64,000 bases of DNA from Limnoperna fortunei (taxonomy: Eukaryota > Mollusca > Bivalvia > Mytilida > Modiolidae): NCBI GenBank assembly GCA_944474755.1, contig OX104113.1, positions 62,950,074-63,014,073 of the forward strand, written 5' to 3'. The notes under the pieces were generated by a model. The model was not told where the DNA came from and did no database searches. It saw only the letters and a list, made by a program, of their open reading frames with translations. The translations under genes and the position numbers were made by a program. Every line of letters starts with the position of its first letter. Within the stretch, counting starts at the first letter, position 1. Shown here piece after piece: positions 1 to 13,500 of this stretch.

Positions 1-1414
1 GTTTCAATATTATTGTAATCAGCTTAGACATTAGTTTTGCATGCAACTACATGCAATAAACTTGAATCATTTCAAATTTATAATACCTGTAGCTTTAAAT
101 TCATTTGATAACAGTGGTTAATGTTTTTGAAGACCATGTTATTTGACACTTTTCAACACACTGATACAATAACTACTTATAAACATTTGTTTGCTCTATA
201 AAACTACTGTAAGGTATGTTAGTCTAATAAAATCAACCATATTAAAATTTATACCTGAACCAGAGGCTCACAGAAGCCTGTCCTCTGTAACCTAAACTCT
301 CCCGACAAAAAAAAGGCATCCACCATCCATGTGTAGGAAGATTGGAGTTATGGGCCTTTGTCAAATTGTTTAATTATTTTTTATTTAATATACTTGATTG
401 AATTGACATTCATTTTGCTTCTTTGTAGTAATATTATTAATTTTGTCATTATATTGTGCTATTATGATAATAACTTTCTATTTTAAGTGTGATTTAAATT
501 TAGAAATCAAATTTAAAATTTAACACCATACCACTCGTATAGTAACAATGTGAAATCAATATATCTTGTTTATGTGGCACTATAAAGTTGACCGTCCGAC
601 CAAGGGCATTAAGTTGTCCGTGTAGGACGTAAAAAACTCGTCAAGTCAAGACTATAAAGTTGTCTAAAGACAGGTTGCCTGTCTGAAGGGGAGTAGCTGC
701 CTGAACTAAGGTTAGTGAATCCCGGTCTTTGTAACGAACTGACTTAAAGGTTGTTCCATATTTGAACACAAAAAAAATAGTTTTTGATTAAATTTTACCA
801 GTTTTTGATCCTTTATAGTTGATCTGTTTTCAATTTATATGTACATTTGCCTTGATGTTAAATAGTGGACACATTTTCCTATTTATTAAAGTTTATTGTT
901 GAAACAGTCTTCCTTTGTTTTTGCCACTACAAAACCTCATCCAGAACCTCTCCTATTACACATGTTTAAAAATGGAGCTTTCAAATAAAATTTTGGAGAG
1001 GAACCTTATAAGGAATGTCTATGTCATGTTTGGTTCACAGTGGACAAATTGTCTCAAAGAAGATTTTTCTTCTGTTTTTTTCTCAAATATGCCTAGTTAC
1101 ATTTCAGTCAATCAGTCTAACTATTCATTGATTATTGATTGATTAATAAAACCTGCAACAACCATAAATGATAGGTATATAGTTCAAATCTGAACCCAAT
1201 TTGCTAAACAATAAAGCAGTATTTGCCATATATTGAAAATTGCATCTACTTTATCCACTTAAGTTCATACTTACAGTGGATGGAAGGTGTTTTGAGGTAT
1301 CGTTTTGAAAGAAGACATCCTAAGGGTAATGTGGGCCGATTTTAGTTTCAACTGGAAATTTATCTCAGAGGGAAACTTTATGAATCAGCAACTTCATTAA
1401 AGTTTGAAGTTTAC
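1..1414. other. ESF1 intron, no gene seen
   Basis: AT-rich DNA between ESF1 exon 13 and its missing final exon(s). Bases ~255-285 (gaggctcacagaagcctg) resemble a worn terminus of the CTAGAGGCTCC repeat family at 24735. A short motif, actataaagttg, occurs twice at ~578-660. No exon encoding the expected ESF1 C-terminus was found here. Confidence 0.6.
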
Positions 1415-1576
1415 CTTAAAGTCATCTTCAGGCTCTTCCTTTTCAACTGCTCTTTTCTTCATCTTCTTCTTCTTTTTCTTCTTAGAAGATTCCTCTTCTA
1501 CAAGATTTTTCAAATTAAAATGTCTTTTCCCTCCTTCTTTGTTCTCTTCATCCATCATCAAGAGAGATAACTCTGC
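1415..1576 (-). CDS. ESF1: ESF1 coding exon 13 (last exon in window)
   Basis: It encodes [20 protein letters not shown], then [11 protein letters not shown], a lysine run and EPEDDFK. This matches the ALLMMDEDE...KKHFN...EDDFE stretch of animal ESF1. Acceptor attgtag, donor gtaaac, phase 0 at both ends. No stop codon is reached, so at least one more exon lies left of the window. Confidence 0.94.
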
Positions 1577-4500
1577 CTACAATAGAGCAAACCCTTTTGG
1601 TAAAAAAAGTGATATTCAAATAATATTTAGAAGAAAAGCATTTTGAAGATTATAATTATGAAATGGTTGGTTCAAACTGAGAAATAGTGTGGACTATTTT
1701 TGTCTAGAAACAGACCAAGTGACAGATGTGACTCCAATATAGCCCCCATATACTTTGTGGGAGTATAATTAGAGTTCCATAAATGATAACGCCTGTCGCC
1801 ACCAGCAAAATCATGTATTCATCAGAAAAACCCCATAACAGATGTTCATATGATGAAAATACAGCTGATTTTTCTAAACGCTCCATGAAATTTCATTCAA
1901 ATGAAAAAACTCTGTAGACCCCTTGTATACAAAAAAAAAAAAAATGGCAACAGATATATTCAAAAGAAGGACTCAAGAGATCAGAAGGGGTGTGGAAGTG
2001 GAATACAGTAGCAGAGGTAAAAGGGATCATACATATTCCACTGTTTTTGATGAAGCTTAAATGTTACACAACTAAACATGAGAGTCAACATGCTGAATTA
2101 CAATGGTACTAAAGCTGTGCAAGTCATTACTATTTGCTGTTGAAGCAGCAATAAAAGCACAATCAATGATTCTGTCATATTTTTCAAGAAGAAGCTAAGC
2201 CAGCCATGAGACCATTGCACATCCTAATACTGTCAGATCTTTAAGTCAACTGAAGATGGAAATGTGAATCATCAATATGCCTTTTTTCGTTAAATGGTAG
2301 GGGCCAAAATATGGATTGTAAATCCTTCCTTTTATATTGTCTGAGGAACTAATTGGTAAAATATATATAAATAAATTTTGCGAGAATACTGACTATTGAC
2401 ACGCACCCTTTGACGTCATATATTACTCCGCTGGAAACTAACAGTTTTTCTGTTGATCTCTTTTTAAACAATTTTCCAGTTACAAAAATAAAATTGTTGA
2501 GTTTATTCTATTGTCTGAATTTATTTATAAGTATTATCTACACAAATTATTTTCTCCATCGCAGGATAGCAAAATTTCTGTTGTGCACATTTAATATATG
2601 GAGAAAATATTTTTTGTAGTTAATCCTTAAATAGAATAATTGGCAAGATCTAAAATCTAGAAGATTGAAACACAACTTTAATTCTTTAACAACCATCTGA
2701 TTAAAAACTGGAATCAATTTTTAATTATAAAAATATAACCTCTGTCTTTTCCTTTAACTCTCTGTCTTCCTGTGTCTCTTCTTTTTTTCCTTTTTTCTTT
2801 CCTTTTAAAACAAAAATATTCATAATAGACATCCAAATTAGATCTTGCAGCTCCAGTTTTTACTGGGGAAGGAAGATGGAGTATCCGGAGAAAACCGGAC
2901 CTTTGGTTCCACAACTGGCAATCCTGGTCAGTTAGGGTGTAGAATAGTGCACCCTGCCCGTAGTTAGACTCTAACCTGCAACCTCAGTGTTGAGAGACCA
3001 CATGATCAACAGTAGATGGAATACCTTAATGACTAGGCCACTAAGGCCCAGGCTGTAAGAGCAGGATTGACAGATCACCAACAACTTAAGACCAATTATC
3101 CCTAAGCACCAAAATAACTGGGACATGACATGTTTCAGATTTTGCTGATTTTCATTTCATAAGTTGCAATTGACCATTGGATCATAAAAATGATGACTGT
3201 TTGTTATGATTGACAATGGTTGCCATGGTAACCGAGGCGGTCATTTTTTATCATTTCTCATACTGCGAAATAGCCTATATACATTTCCAAATTTGTTATT
3301 CAAAAATGAATTCATATTCAATATAACATTTTGTTTGCTTAATTCATTACCTCATTGACAATATTCAAAACAGTTTCAAGACTAAACATAAATGTGTAGT
3401 CAGAACAAGGCTATCGAATATGTCAAGAAATCATGCATTTTTTCTGAAATTTTTTTTACCAAAAAATTACCATTTTTGCCACTTTACTGACTCCATTTTC
3501 AGAAAATGCACCAATCACAAATACTCATCATGAATATAATTACATCAATTGATGATTAATATTCAAAACTTATAAAAAAAATCTCAATGAGGTAACAAAA
3601 GATGTCTTTAGAAAACACTGTCAAAGGTGGTTACCATTGTAACTTGTAAAACAAGTGTGGACACAGAAAAATGTCTCGCCTGCATTCCGCATCAGTAAAG
3701 AAAATAAATTTCGTCATAAGCATTACGTAAATAGCATTAAATATCAGCAGCGCCTGTATACGAAATATTGTCACCATACCATGCATAGTTAAAGGGGAAC
3801 AGCCATAACCCTAAAACTTTAACGTAGTCGCTGGACCGTGAAATTGAGGTCAAGGTCAGGTGGAACCTACCAGACAGTCATGTACTATTGATCAGCAACC
3901 TATATACCAAATATTGTCATCCTACCATGCATAGCTACAGAGAAACTGCCGTAACCCAAAAACTTTAATGTAGTCGATGGACCGTGAAATTGAGGTCAAG
4001 GTCAGGTGACACCTACCAGACAGTCATGTACTCGTCATCAGCAACCTATATACCAAATATTGTCATCCTACCATGTGTGGTTATAGCGGAACTGTCGTAA
4101 CCCAAAAACTTTAACGTATTCTCTGGACCGTGAAATTGAGGTCAAGGTCAGGTGGAACCTACCAGACAGTCATGTACTAGTCATCAGCAACCTATATACC
4201 AAATATTATCATCCTACCATGCGTGGTAACAGAGTAACTGCCGTAACCCAAAAACTTTAACCTAGTCACTGGACCGTGAAATTGAGGTCAAGGTCAGGTG
4301 ACACCTACCAGACAGTCATGTACTAGTCATCAGCAACCTATAAACCAAATATTGTCATCCTACCATGTGTGGTTACAGAGGAACTGTCGTAACCCAAAAA
4401 CTTTAACGTAGTCGCTGGACCGTGAAATTGAGGTCAAGGTCAGGTGGAACCTACCAGACAGTCATGTACTAGTCATCAGCAACCTATACACCAAATATTG

Positions 4501-7500
4501 TCATTCTATCATGTGTAGTTACAGAGGAACTGTCGTAACCCAAAAACTTTAACGTAGTCGCTGGACCGTGAAATTGAGGTCAAGGTCAGGTGACACATAC
4601 CAGACAGTCATGTACTAAACATCAGCAACCTATACACCAAATATTGTCATCCTACCATGCGTAGTTACAGAGGAACTGTCGTAACCCAAAAACTTTAACG
4701 TAGTCACTGGACCGTGAAATTGAGGTCAAGGTCAGGTGACACCTACCAGACAGTCATGTACTAGTCATCAGCAACCTATACACCAAATATTGTCATCCTA
4801 CCATGCGTAGTTACAGAGGAACTGTCGTAACCCAAAAACTTTAACACAGTCACTGGACCGTGAAATTGAGGTCAAGGTCAGGTGACAGGTGACTGACTGG
4901 CAAGTACTCATCATAAGCTACCTATGGACCAAATTTGATGGACCTAGGGCTTGGGCTTACAAATATATGAAGCAAGATGTCAAGTGTTTATGCCGCCGCC
5001 GACGCCGGATTCCCATACATATGTCTCGCCTCCAGCGACTTTCGTCGCAGGCGAGACAAAAAATTGCTGTTTTTGTTTTATAACCATGGTAACCAACTTT
5101 AACAGTGTTTTCTAACCCCATTGAGATTTTAAAAATTTTTGAATATTAGTCATCAATCTATACTAAGTGTTGACGTATTCTGGAGAGGGTTTTTTGCGTA
5201 AAAAATTAAAACTACTTACTGCGTATGGTTCAGGTTATGCTCCTTTTGTAGATCAAGAAAACTACTTTTTGAAATCAATAATTATTTCCTCGAGATATTC
5301 AGCGTTTTGAAATATGACAGTTTTTAAATTTTGAAAGGGCGATTTTCCCTACTTAAATTTGACCTTAATTAGAATGGAAGTGTACAATCGAGTGTTGTCT
5401 ACTCGAAATCCTTCGGGTGATGTCGTCTGCAGTTAAGGCGGGAAAAGTATCGCGGTTTGTCCAAATACCATTGAACGTCACGAAAGCAGAAGAACATTTG
5501 TAAACATGGTAAGGTCCCTTCAGAAATAAAAATGGCTGACGTATTATGTAAAATGCCCGTAGCAAAAGTCAAGGACGATTTGTAAAAACTTAACACCAGA
5601 GGCATATTATAAAACATGGACAGGTTATCGTATCTACATTTTTTCTACTGACTTTCGTTATAAAAAGGTAAAATGTAGAATAATGAAAAAATTCAAGCAA
5701 ACTTATTTTCCCAAGGGGGGTTGGCATTAAGTATATGTAATTATATTCATGATGAGTATTTGTGATTGGTGCATTTTCTGAAAATGGAGTCAGAAAAGTG
5801 GCAAAAATGTTAATATTTGTACCAAAAAGTATAGAGAATAATGCACTATTTCTTGACATGTTCAATAGTCTCAGTTTGATTACACATATATTTAAAGTGT
5901 TGTAACTGTTTTGAATATTGTCAATGAGATATTGAATTAAGCAAATAAAAAAATTCTATTGAATATGAATTGATTTTCACCTGAAAAATTGGGATTTGAA
6001 TATTGCCCTTTTCACTGTATTTTAATCGGCCCAAAATAGCCGCCAGTCAAATCATAACAAACAATCATTATTTTGTGATTCAATAGTCAATTTCAACTCA
6101 TAAAATGAAAATCAGCAAAATCTGAGACATGTCATGTTTCACCCTATATTTAAATCCTTTGATCCTTATGGAGAATTGGTGTTAATTCTTCTGACACTTT
6201 TTTGGTAGTAGCCTTAATAATGTAGCTGCTTTTTTTTTTATCTCAGCCAAGATCAACCAATGTTACATGAGCTAATTGAACTTGTTGACATTATTGCTAG
6301 GGTTGTGATTATGTCCTTCAGGGAAAAAATGAAGAGGAAATAACTGGAAGGATGTTCAGTGTTATTTATGGAAAAGTGTAACTATGGATATGTAAAGTAA
6401 TTTTATTTACAGTTGGTATATAACTGTTTAACTTGTAGTCTTATTGACATTATGTCAATATCTTTGTTATTTAACAGCTTGGATGGGACTTTTTCTATAA
6501 AAACTCAGACATTTGACAACCACGCATCTATAAATGTGTGTATCAGGTCAGGACCATTGCTGTAGTTAATATATTTTTGGTTGTTGATTCTAAAGTTTAC
6601 TGGTTTCTTGGACTTTGATTTGTGGATTGTGTTTTTTGACAATTTCCTTGGTGTTCTTGATGCAGCACTGTGTCCAATGCCAAAAGATTGCAGCATGAAT
6701 GGAAATTGAAAAGACATGATGACCATCCTCCATTAGAGAGAAGTGCATGGTGATAAAGTCTTGTACGTATTTGTGATTAACCCCTCTACAAAGGGGTTTT
6801 TCGAAATGAACAATAGTTGCAGTCTGTCATAATCTCTCTTAAAACCATTCTAAATATTTTTTATTGAAAAGAAATGAACATCTCTGACCTTTCTTTTTCT
6901 TTTTTGTAGGTTTTTGTTCTTCATCACTATGTTGGAAGAATGGATCTGCCTTGATATCATCGGGAACATCATCATCACTGAAAGCCTGATCATCTGACTG
7001 AAATAAGGAAGATAACTGATTAATTTGAGCAATATTTCACTAATGAAAATGTTAGAACACCTTTTCGTTAGCAGACCATTGTCAAGTTTTACACATCATT
7101 TCTCTCATTTAAGATTAAGTTACTAAATGCCATATAAATATCACTTACTTCAAAACAGTTTCATTGTGTAAACCTTAAATTGGTCGGTTTTCTTCCAGTG
7201 AATCGACAATCAAGAAAAAATTCACAAAGGATATGGTTTATCATTGTTTTACCATGGGATGGCTATTTATCTTGCATTATTTTATCCCGAGCTACAGCAT
7301 AGGATAAAATAATAATATAGCGCAGAGTAAAACAATGATAAACTACAGCCTCCATAAATTATTTCGATTTTAATATAACAATTACAGTACATTTCAGAAA
7401 ATTATGGTACCTATAACTAACACCATGTCCACCATTAAATGGCTGTTTCACTGATGTCCCTAATTATAGGATTAAAATGTCATACATATATGCTTTCTTC

Positions 7501-10500
7501 TGGTGGGAGTCCAGTTTTGTAATAAGAAAGAACTTTAAAACACTTTTTTTACCATGGTTGGGGTCTCAAAGAATTAAAAGCATGTCATATTAGAATATTA
7601 GATAAGATAACTGAGATAATTAAAGAGTTTTCAACTGTGAAAAACAGCCTATTAATGAAACATCAATATAATGTTCTTAAAATTCAGATTAAAAATTTTT
7701 TCTAAAAAACCTAGATTAATGGTTATTTATCATTCAGATTTAAGTAGACTTTTTTTTTATTTCTAAAAACATTTCTGACTTTTTAAATTGACTGTAATAT
7801 CTAGCTAAAGAAAGCCATATGCACCAAAATTCCAAGGTATTTAATGTTATGAAATTTATAAATATTACACACAATTTGTACCTATGAAACACTTTAAATA
7901 TGAGTGTGTCTAAATATGCAGATCTGTTTCATTTTACTGAAAAAAGTCATGTAAAGTCTGCATTTATCTACTGTTTGCACACTTGAACCAGAAAATTGCA
8001 GAAAGATGCTTATATGCAGTTACAAGTTTTCACAAAAGTTTGGAGATGAAGACATCTACTTCAAAATGTTTTAACAGGATGTCATTTATAATGCATAAAA
8101 CTGATTATTTAACAACCTTAAAGGCTTAAAGTTGCATTATATCTACCTCTGAATCATTTTGTTCCATGACTGGAGACTTGTCTTTCTCTTCTCGCTTTTT
8201 GCTCTTCTTTTCTTTCTTCTTTTCTAAATATTTATCCCAAACAGTCATGTCTTTTTCTTTCTTTTTCTTTTTAACAATTTTCTCTGTAGATTCCTTTAAA
8301 CCTAAACAACAAGGATAAATTCTGATAAATGTAACTTATGTAATAAATAAAATAAACAGATATCTATTTCTGTATGGAAATATAAAATAATTCACAACAT
8401 ACTTCAAAGTAAAATTATATATGAACGATACATAAAAGTTCTGTTTTTTAACTATCACATTTGGGAATAATTCAAATTAAACAATTAATTAATAAATTAC
8501 ATTCCTTTTTTTTCTAATAAATATAAGTTGAACTTCAGTAGGTCGAAAACAACCGGGATTCCTCAAACTCCTATAAAAGTATGGAACTTGAAAACTCTAA
8601 CAAATTAGCAGTCCCAATAGTAAAAGTACATTTAAAAAACCATGAATATCTCGAACTAAAATTATTTATGGCCTGAATGATTATTTGGTAGTAAAAGGTG
8701 TAAAGATACAACCCATACCTGTAAAATTCCAAGCTTGATCTTTATTGATATAATCTCTAATAATTAACCTAACTTTTATCAATTTGTATTTATGTATGCC
8801 TTTGTCTGCAAATTTGTTGAAATAGGTTTTAATTAATTAAAATATCCGGCAATAAATTGCTTTCAAATCCAAATCGAGGTCATTGACACAATTACGTAAT
8901 GCAATAATACTTTTCAAAACTTAGAGCACAAAATTAAAAAAGGGAAAATAACAATAAAACTTTTTATTTTAACAAAAACATAAATATGTTCGTAAAAAAA
9001 GATTTATATATGAAAAGCAATGAAAGAACTCAATTTTATTAATCCAATGTGACAGGAAATTAATTGAAACATATAAACTGATATTGATTCCGGTTCAACT
9101 ATGAACCATTTCTGGAAATCACAAGCCCCGGTTTCTCGAACTTCCAATTTCTCGAACAATTTTGTCTGCCCCTTCGAGTTTGAGCCATCAAACAATGATT
9201 TTCAAGAAAAACCCAACTCTTTATTTGAAGAAAATCACTTGCTACATGTACAGAGATCCATTGTACTTATCTCAATAGAACATTTTCTGAAAAGGTAAAA
9301 GTCAGCATAGTTTTTGTTTTGATAAACCAGTAGTACCTGGTTCCCATGTTATTTCCATAACAACGTCCTTGTTTTTCTTCTGATCTTCTGTTTCCTTTAA
9401 ACTCTTTACCAGCTCTTTGTACTTATTTATCTGTGTTTGTTCATCTTCTGATTCACTATCCTCATCACCAAGGTCAAGGTTAAGGTCACCTAAATGTGCA
9501 GCTAAGAAAGAAAATAAAGCGATTTCCGCTATCGTTGCTTAATAGAATTAAACAGCAGAAAATTTCTGCCACTTAAGGGCAAGATTTAATTTCTAAAGAA
9601 CAGACATTAATTAAATCTTTCAAAAATATGGCTATGATTTCCAAATCTTGTACTTTTCACAGGTGTATGCTTATATTTCTCACTACATGTACTACAAAAA
9701 CTAGGTAGATGTGTAAACAGAAAACATCAATAAAAAAGGTATTTCTCTTTGAAAAAGCTTTTATAGTATTGAAGCTTTACGAGTCAATAATGAGGTTGTG
9801 AGTACGAATCTTATTTTCAACAAGGTGTGCTTGACTCCTACCTTATAAGTGGTAAGGATTTCTGGTTGTAGTAAGTTAGTGTTCTCACTGGATACTACAT
9901 ATAGACAAAATGGCATAGGTTCAAAATTGCCTAAAATAACATAAAACCTTATTCCAAACATTCAAACATGATTCTAGAACAGATTTACAAAGAATTTAAA
10001 TTAACAACATGATAATTTACTAAATAAACTGACCATCCTCTTCATCAGAACTTGAGGCTAAATATGCCTTAAAGTCCTCTTCCTTTATCTCCGCTCTAGC
10101 CTTTCTAGATCTCTTTCCAAGAGCAGGGTTCATTGTGACCTTCAGTCTGTTGTAGTCTGTTTCATCCCATGTCAGATCTACCTAAATACAACAACACTGT
10201 TAAATTAAAAGTTTGAAATTTACTAAAGAACCTTTTTTTACTAAAAGGTTACTCTATAAAAAAAATGTTCTCTGAATACAGTTGTTTTCATGTTTCTATC
10301 AAGTGACCTTTCGATATTTAACATTACATCCTGTGCCCCCTCCATTTTAAATAAATGAACATAGGTAAGGTAGAACCAACTAAAGCATTCAATGGCAGAG
10401 GATTCTCAAAGTAAGTTCTCAGTCAGGTTAAATAGGATCGTTAACATAGCCAATTTTAATTAATTAATCAGCAACACAGTAGTACATTTACCTATATTAG

Positions 10501-13500
10501 TTTCATAATGTATTACCTTTGACTGACATAGAGCAGTTGTGAAAAACAGTGAAGGTTTATAAGTGGCTGGTAGTTCTGTACATTCGGCTTTTGGTGGGTG
10601 ATCAAATGTCATATCATCTGGTATAAACCTGGATTTACAAATAAAAATAAGGTTAATAATGTACATTCAGATTGAGGTGGGTGATCTAAGGTCATATAAT
10701 CTGGTATAAACCTGTATTAACAAATAAAAATAAGGTTAATAATGTACATTCGGCTTTAGGTGGGGGTACAAAGTTCATATAATCTGGTATAAACCTGCAG
10801 TAACAAATAAAAATAAGATTTATAAGTGGCTGGTAGTTCTGTACATTCGGCTTTAGGTGGGGGTACAAAGTTCATATAATCTGGTATAAACCTGTATTAA
10901 CAAATAAAAATGATGTTTATCAGTGGCATGTAGTTAAATATTCAAATTCAATCTGATGCATTTATTTTAAAATGAAAATTTGTGTTTACCCATTAATATT
11001 TGGTCAACTTAAGCAACACTAATGACAACAGAAGTAAGGCATCAGTCATGAATTTGATTGTTGCAAATTAGTATACTGGAAATACATAATTAGTGACATT
11101 ATTTTTGCTACCACCAAACAATGGCATGGTTAAAATACAATAACTGTAATATAATTCTAATGTAACTGACAAATATGTTTGTAAAAATTAATATGTTAAA
11201 AATTAAGCAACTGCATTTTATTCGAAGACAGCACTAAATATTGTATTTCCTAAGTTTTAAGATATTCATTGCTGTCAGATAAAGATTAACCGTCATAAAA
11301 AATGTTGCTTTAGCATTTACAGGACCTTAAACAATTAAATATATAACAATTATTAAATGGATTTCATTACTGCAGGCTTCTAAAAATCAATTGAGTTACT
11401 TTGGTTATCAAACAAAAGAATTGGTGTAATATTTATTGATATTTTTGGGGATGTTTTATTTATAAGAAACTAGAGCATATATATTTTATCTTTACTATGA
11501 TTTTGCAAAACCAGGTTTGAAAATCAATAAACAAGAGCAAAAAATTGTTATTTCTTAAATACATGTAAACATACAACACCAATGTTATCCATAAAATTAA
11601 GCACATAGACAACAGCAATCTACATTTACATGTATAATGAAATTACACAGAATGGTATCAATTATAAAAATGAGTTATTATTTTAATTGAATTTTTTTAC
11701 TGGTAGCTTGAAAAAATAGTTCCAAGAACTTTAAATGAATACTACCTCAGGTCTAATCTGTTGGCACTACTTTCATATTCCATATTATCACATTCTTCAT
11801 AAATAGCATTTGCAGTATTTGCTGAATCACATTCAACAACAGCATAGTAATATTTTAACCTGTTTAACTGGTATTTCCTCACTTTTTCAGTATGGAAACT
11901 GGCACCTGCAAGTAATTATTTAGTATTTTGTAAACATTTCTATCACATTAAAATACAACAGATATGTGATTTGATTTAAAGGAGCAATAGGGTTACACAG
12001 GACTGTGTGTGGGTACCAGATTACCTACATGTACATGTATATATACACATAATGGCAATAACATATTGTGGTTATTCTGATTTGAAATACATGTATTGGC
12101 TTCAGATATTTTGTTATTTTAAAAAAAACCTGTGACCTTTGATCTACTGGCCTGAAATCTTTGATCATTCAGATATTTACCTTCTTCTTGCCACAGAGTA
12201 GTTCTTGTCTGCAAGTAATTCTGGCCACTAGATATTTTGACAATTTTTGTAAACATTTGCATTTATAAAAAATTATAAGAGTAACTTGCTGTAAATAGAA
12301 GATAGTGATATATAAACAATGAAGCCTATGCCATCAATTTTTACAGGAAAATAATAGGACTATCAGCAAAAGGGTGAGAATTGTTATTTAAATGGGGAGA
12401 ACAAATCTGACCAGTATACATATACTGTATTTTACGGTTTATAGGTCAATATTTTTTTCTACAATATAAATATGGCAGCTATAACACATGGTATTCGAGT
12501 GAAAATTATAAGTTCACAGTTCTTGCCAGGGTTTAATTTTAGGAAATTGTTGTTCTTAATCAGGTTTTAAATTTTGTGTTACAGAGGGCATACTTACTGA
12601 TACTTACCTTTTGTGTGTTTTGTTTCCATTGGTTAATCCATTTCAGAGAAGAAGCCTTTTAAATCTTTTTCCCATAGGGTCCAATGTTAAAATAAGTCCT
12701 GTGGTGGTGGCCATTTTGATTTTCCAATTGGCATAAAAAACATAAACTTTTATAAAGGACCATCAAAACAATATTGCCACTAAGTTTTGTTTCCATTGGT
12801 TAATCAGTTTCAGAGAAGAAGCCTTTTAAATCTTTTCCCCATAGGGTCCAATGTTAAAATAAGTCCTGCGGTGGTGGCCATTTTGATTTTTCAATTGGCA
12901 TAAAAAACATAAACTTTTAAGAAGACCATCCAAACAATATGGCAGTAAGTTTTGTTTCCATTGGTTACTCAGTTTCAGAGAAGAAGCCTTTTTAAACTTT
13001 TTTCCATAGGGTCCAATGTTAAACTAAGTCCTGTGGTTGTGGCCATTTTGAAATTCCAATTGGCAATAGAACACATAAACTTTTAAAAAGACCATCCTAA
13101 CAATATTGCTAGTAAGTTTTGTTTCCAATGGTTACTTGGTTTTAGAGAAGAAGCCTTTTTAAACTTTTTCCCATAAGGTCCAATATTAAACTAAGTCCTG
13201 CGGTGGTGGCTATTTTGATTTTCCAATTGGCATAAAAAACATAAACTTTAAAGAAGACCATCCAAACAATATTGCCAGTAAGTTTTGTTTCCATTGGTTA
13301 ATCAGTTTCAGAGAAGCCTTTTAAACTTTTTCCCTTGGGGTCCAATGTTAAACTAAGTACTAGGGTGGTGGCCATTTTGATTTTCAAATTGGCGTAAAAA
13401 AAAAAACTTTATTAAGGACCATCCAAACAATATTGCTAGTAAGTTTTGTTTCGATTGGTTAACCGGTTTCAGAAAAGAAGCCTTTTAAAACTTTTTTATC

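Noticed and set aside
6505..6726. 73-codon minus-strand frame between ESF1 exons 11 and 12, considered as an extra ESF1 exon
   Set aside because: It does not match ESF1 and does not fit the phase. The 62-nt exon at 2740-2801 fills the gap exactly.
9004..9298. Opposed 63-65 codon frames in the intron between ESF1 exons 9 and 10
   Set aside because: Both cross intron sequence without splice sites; the ESF1 reading continues at 8147-8301.
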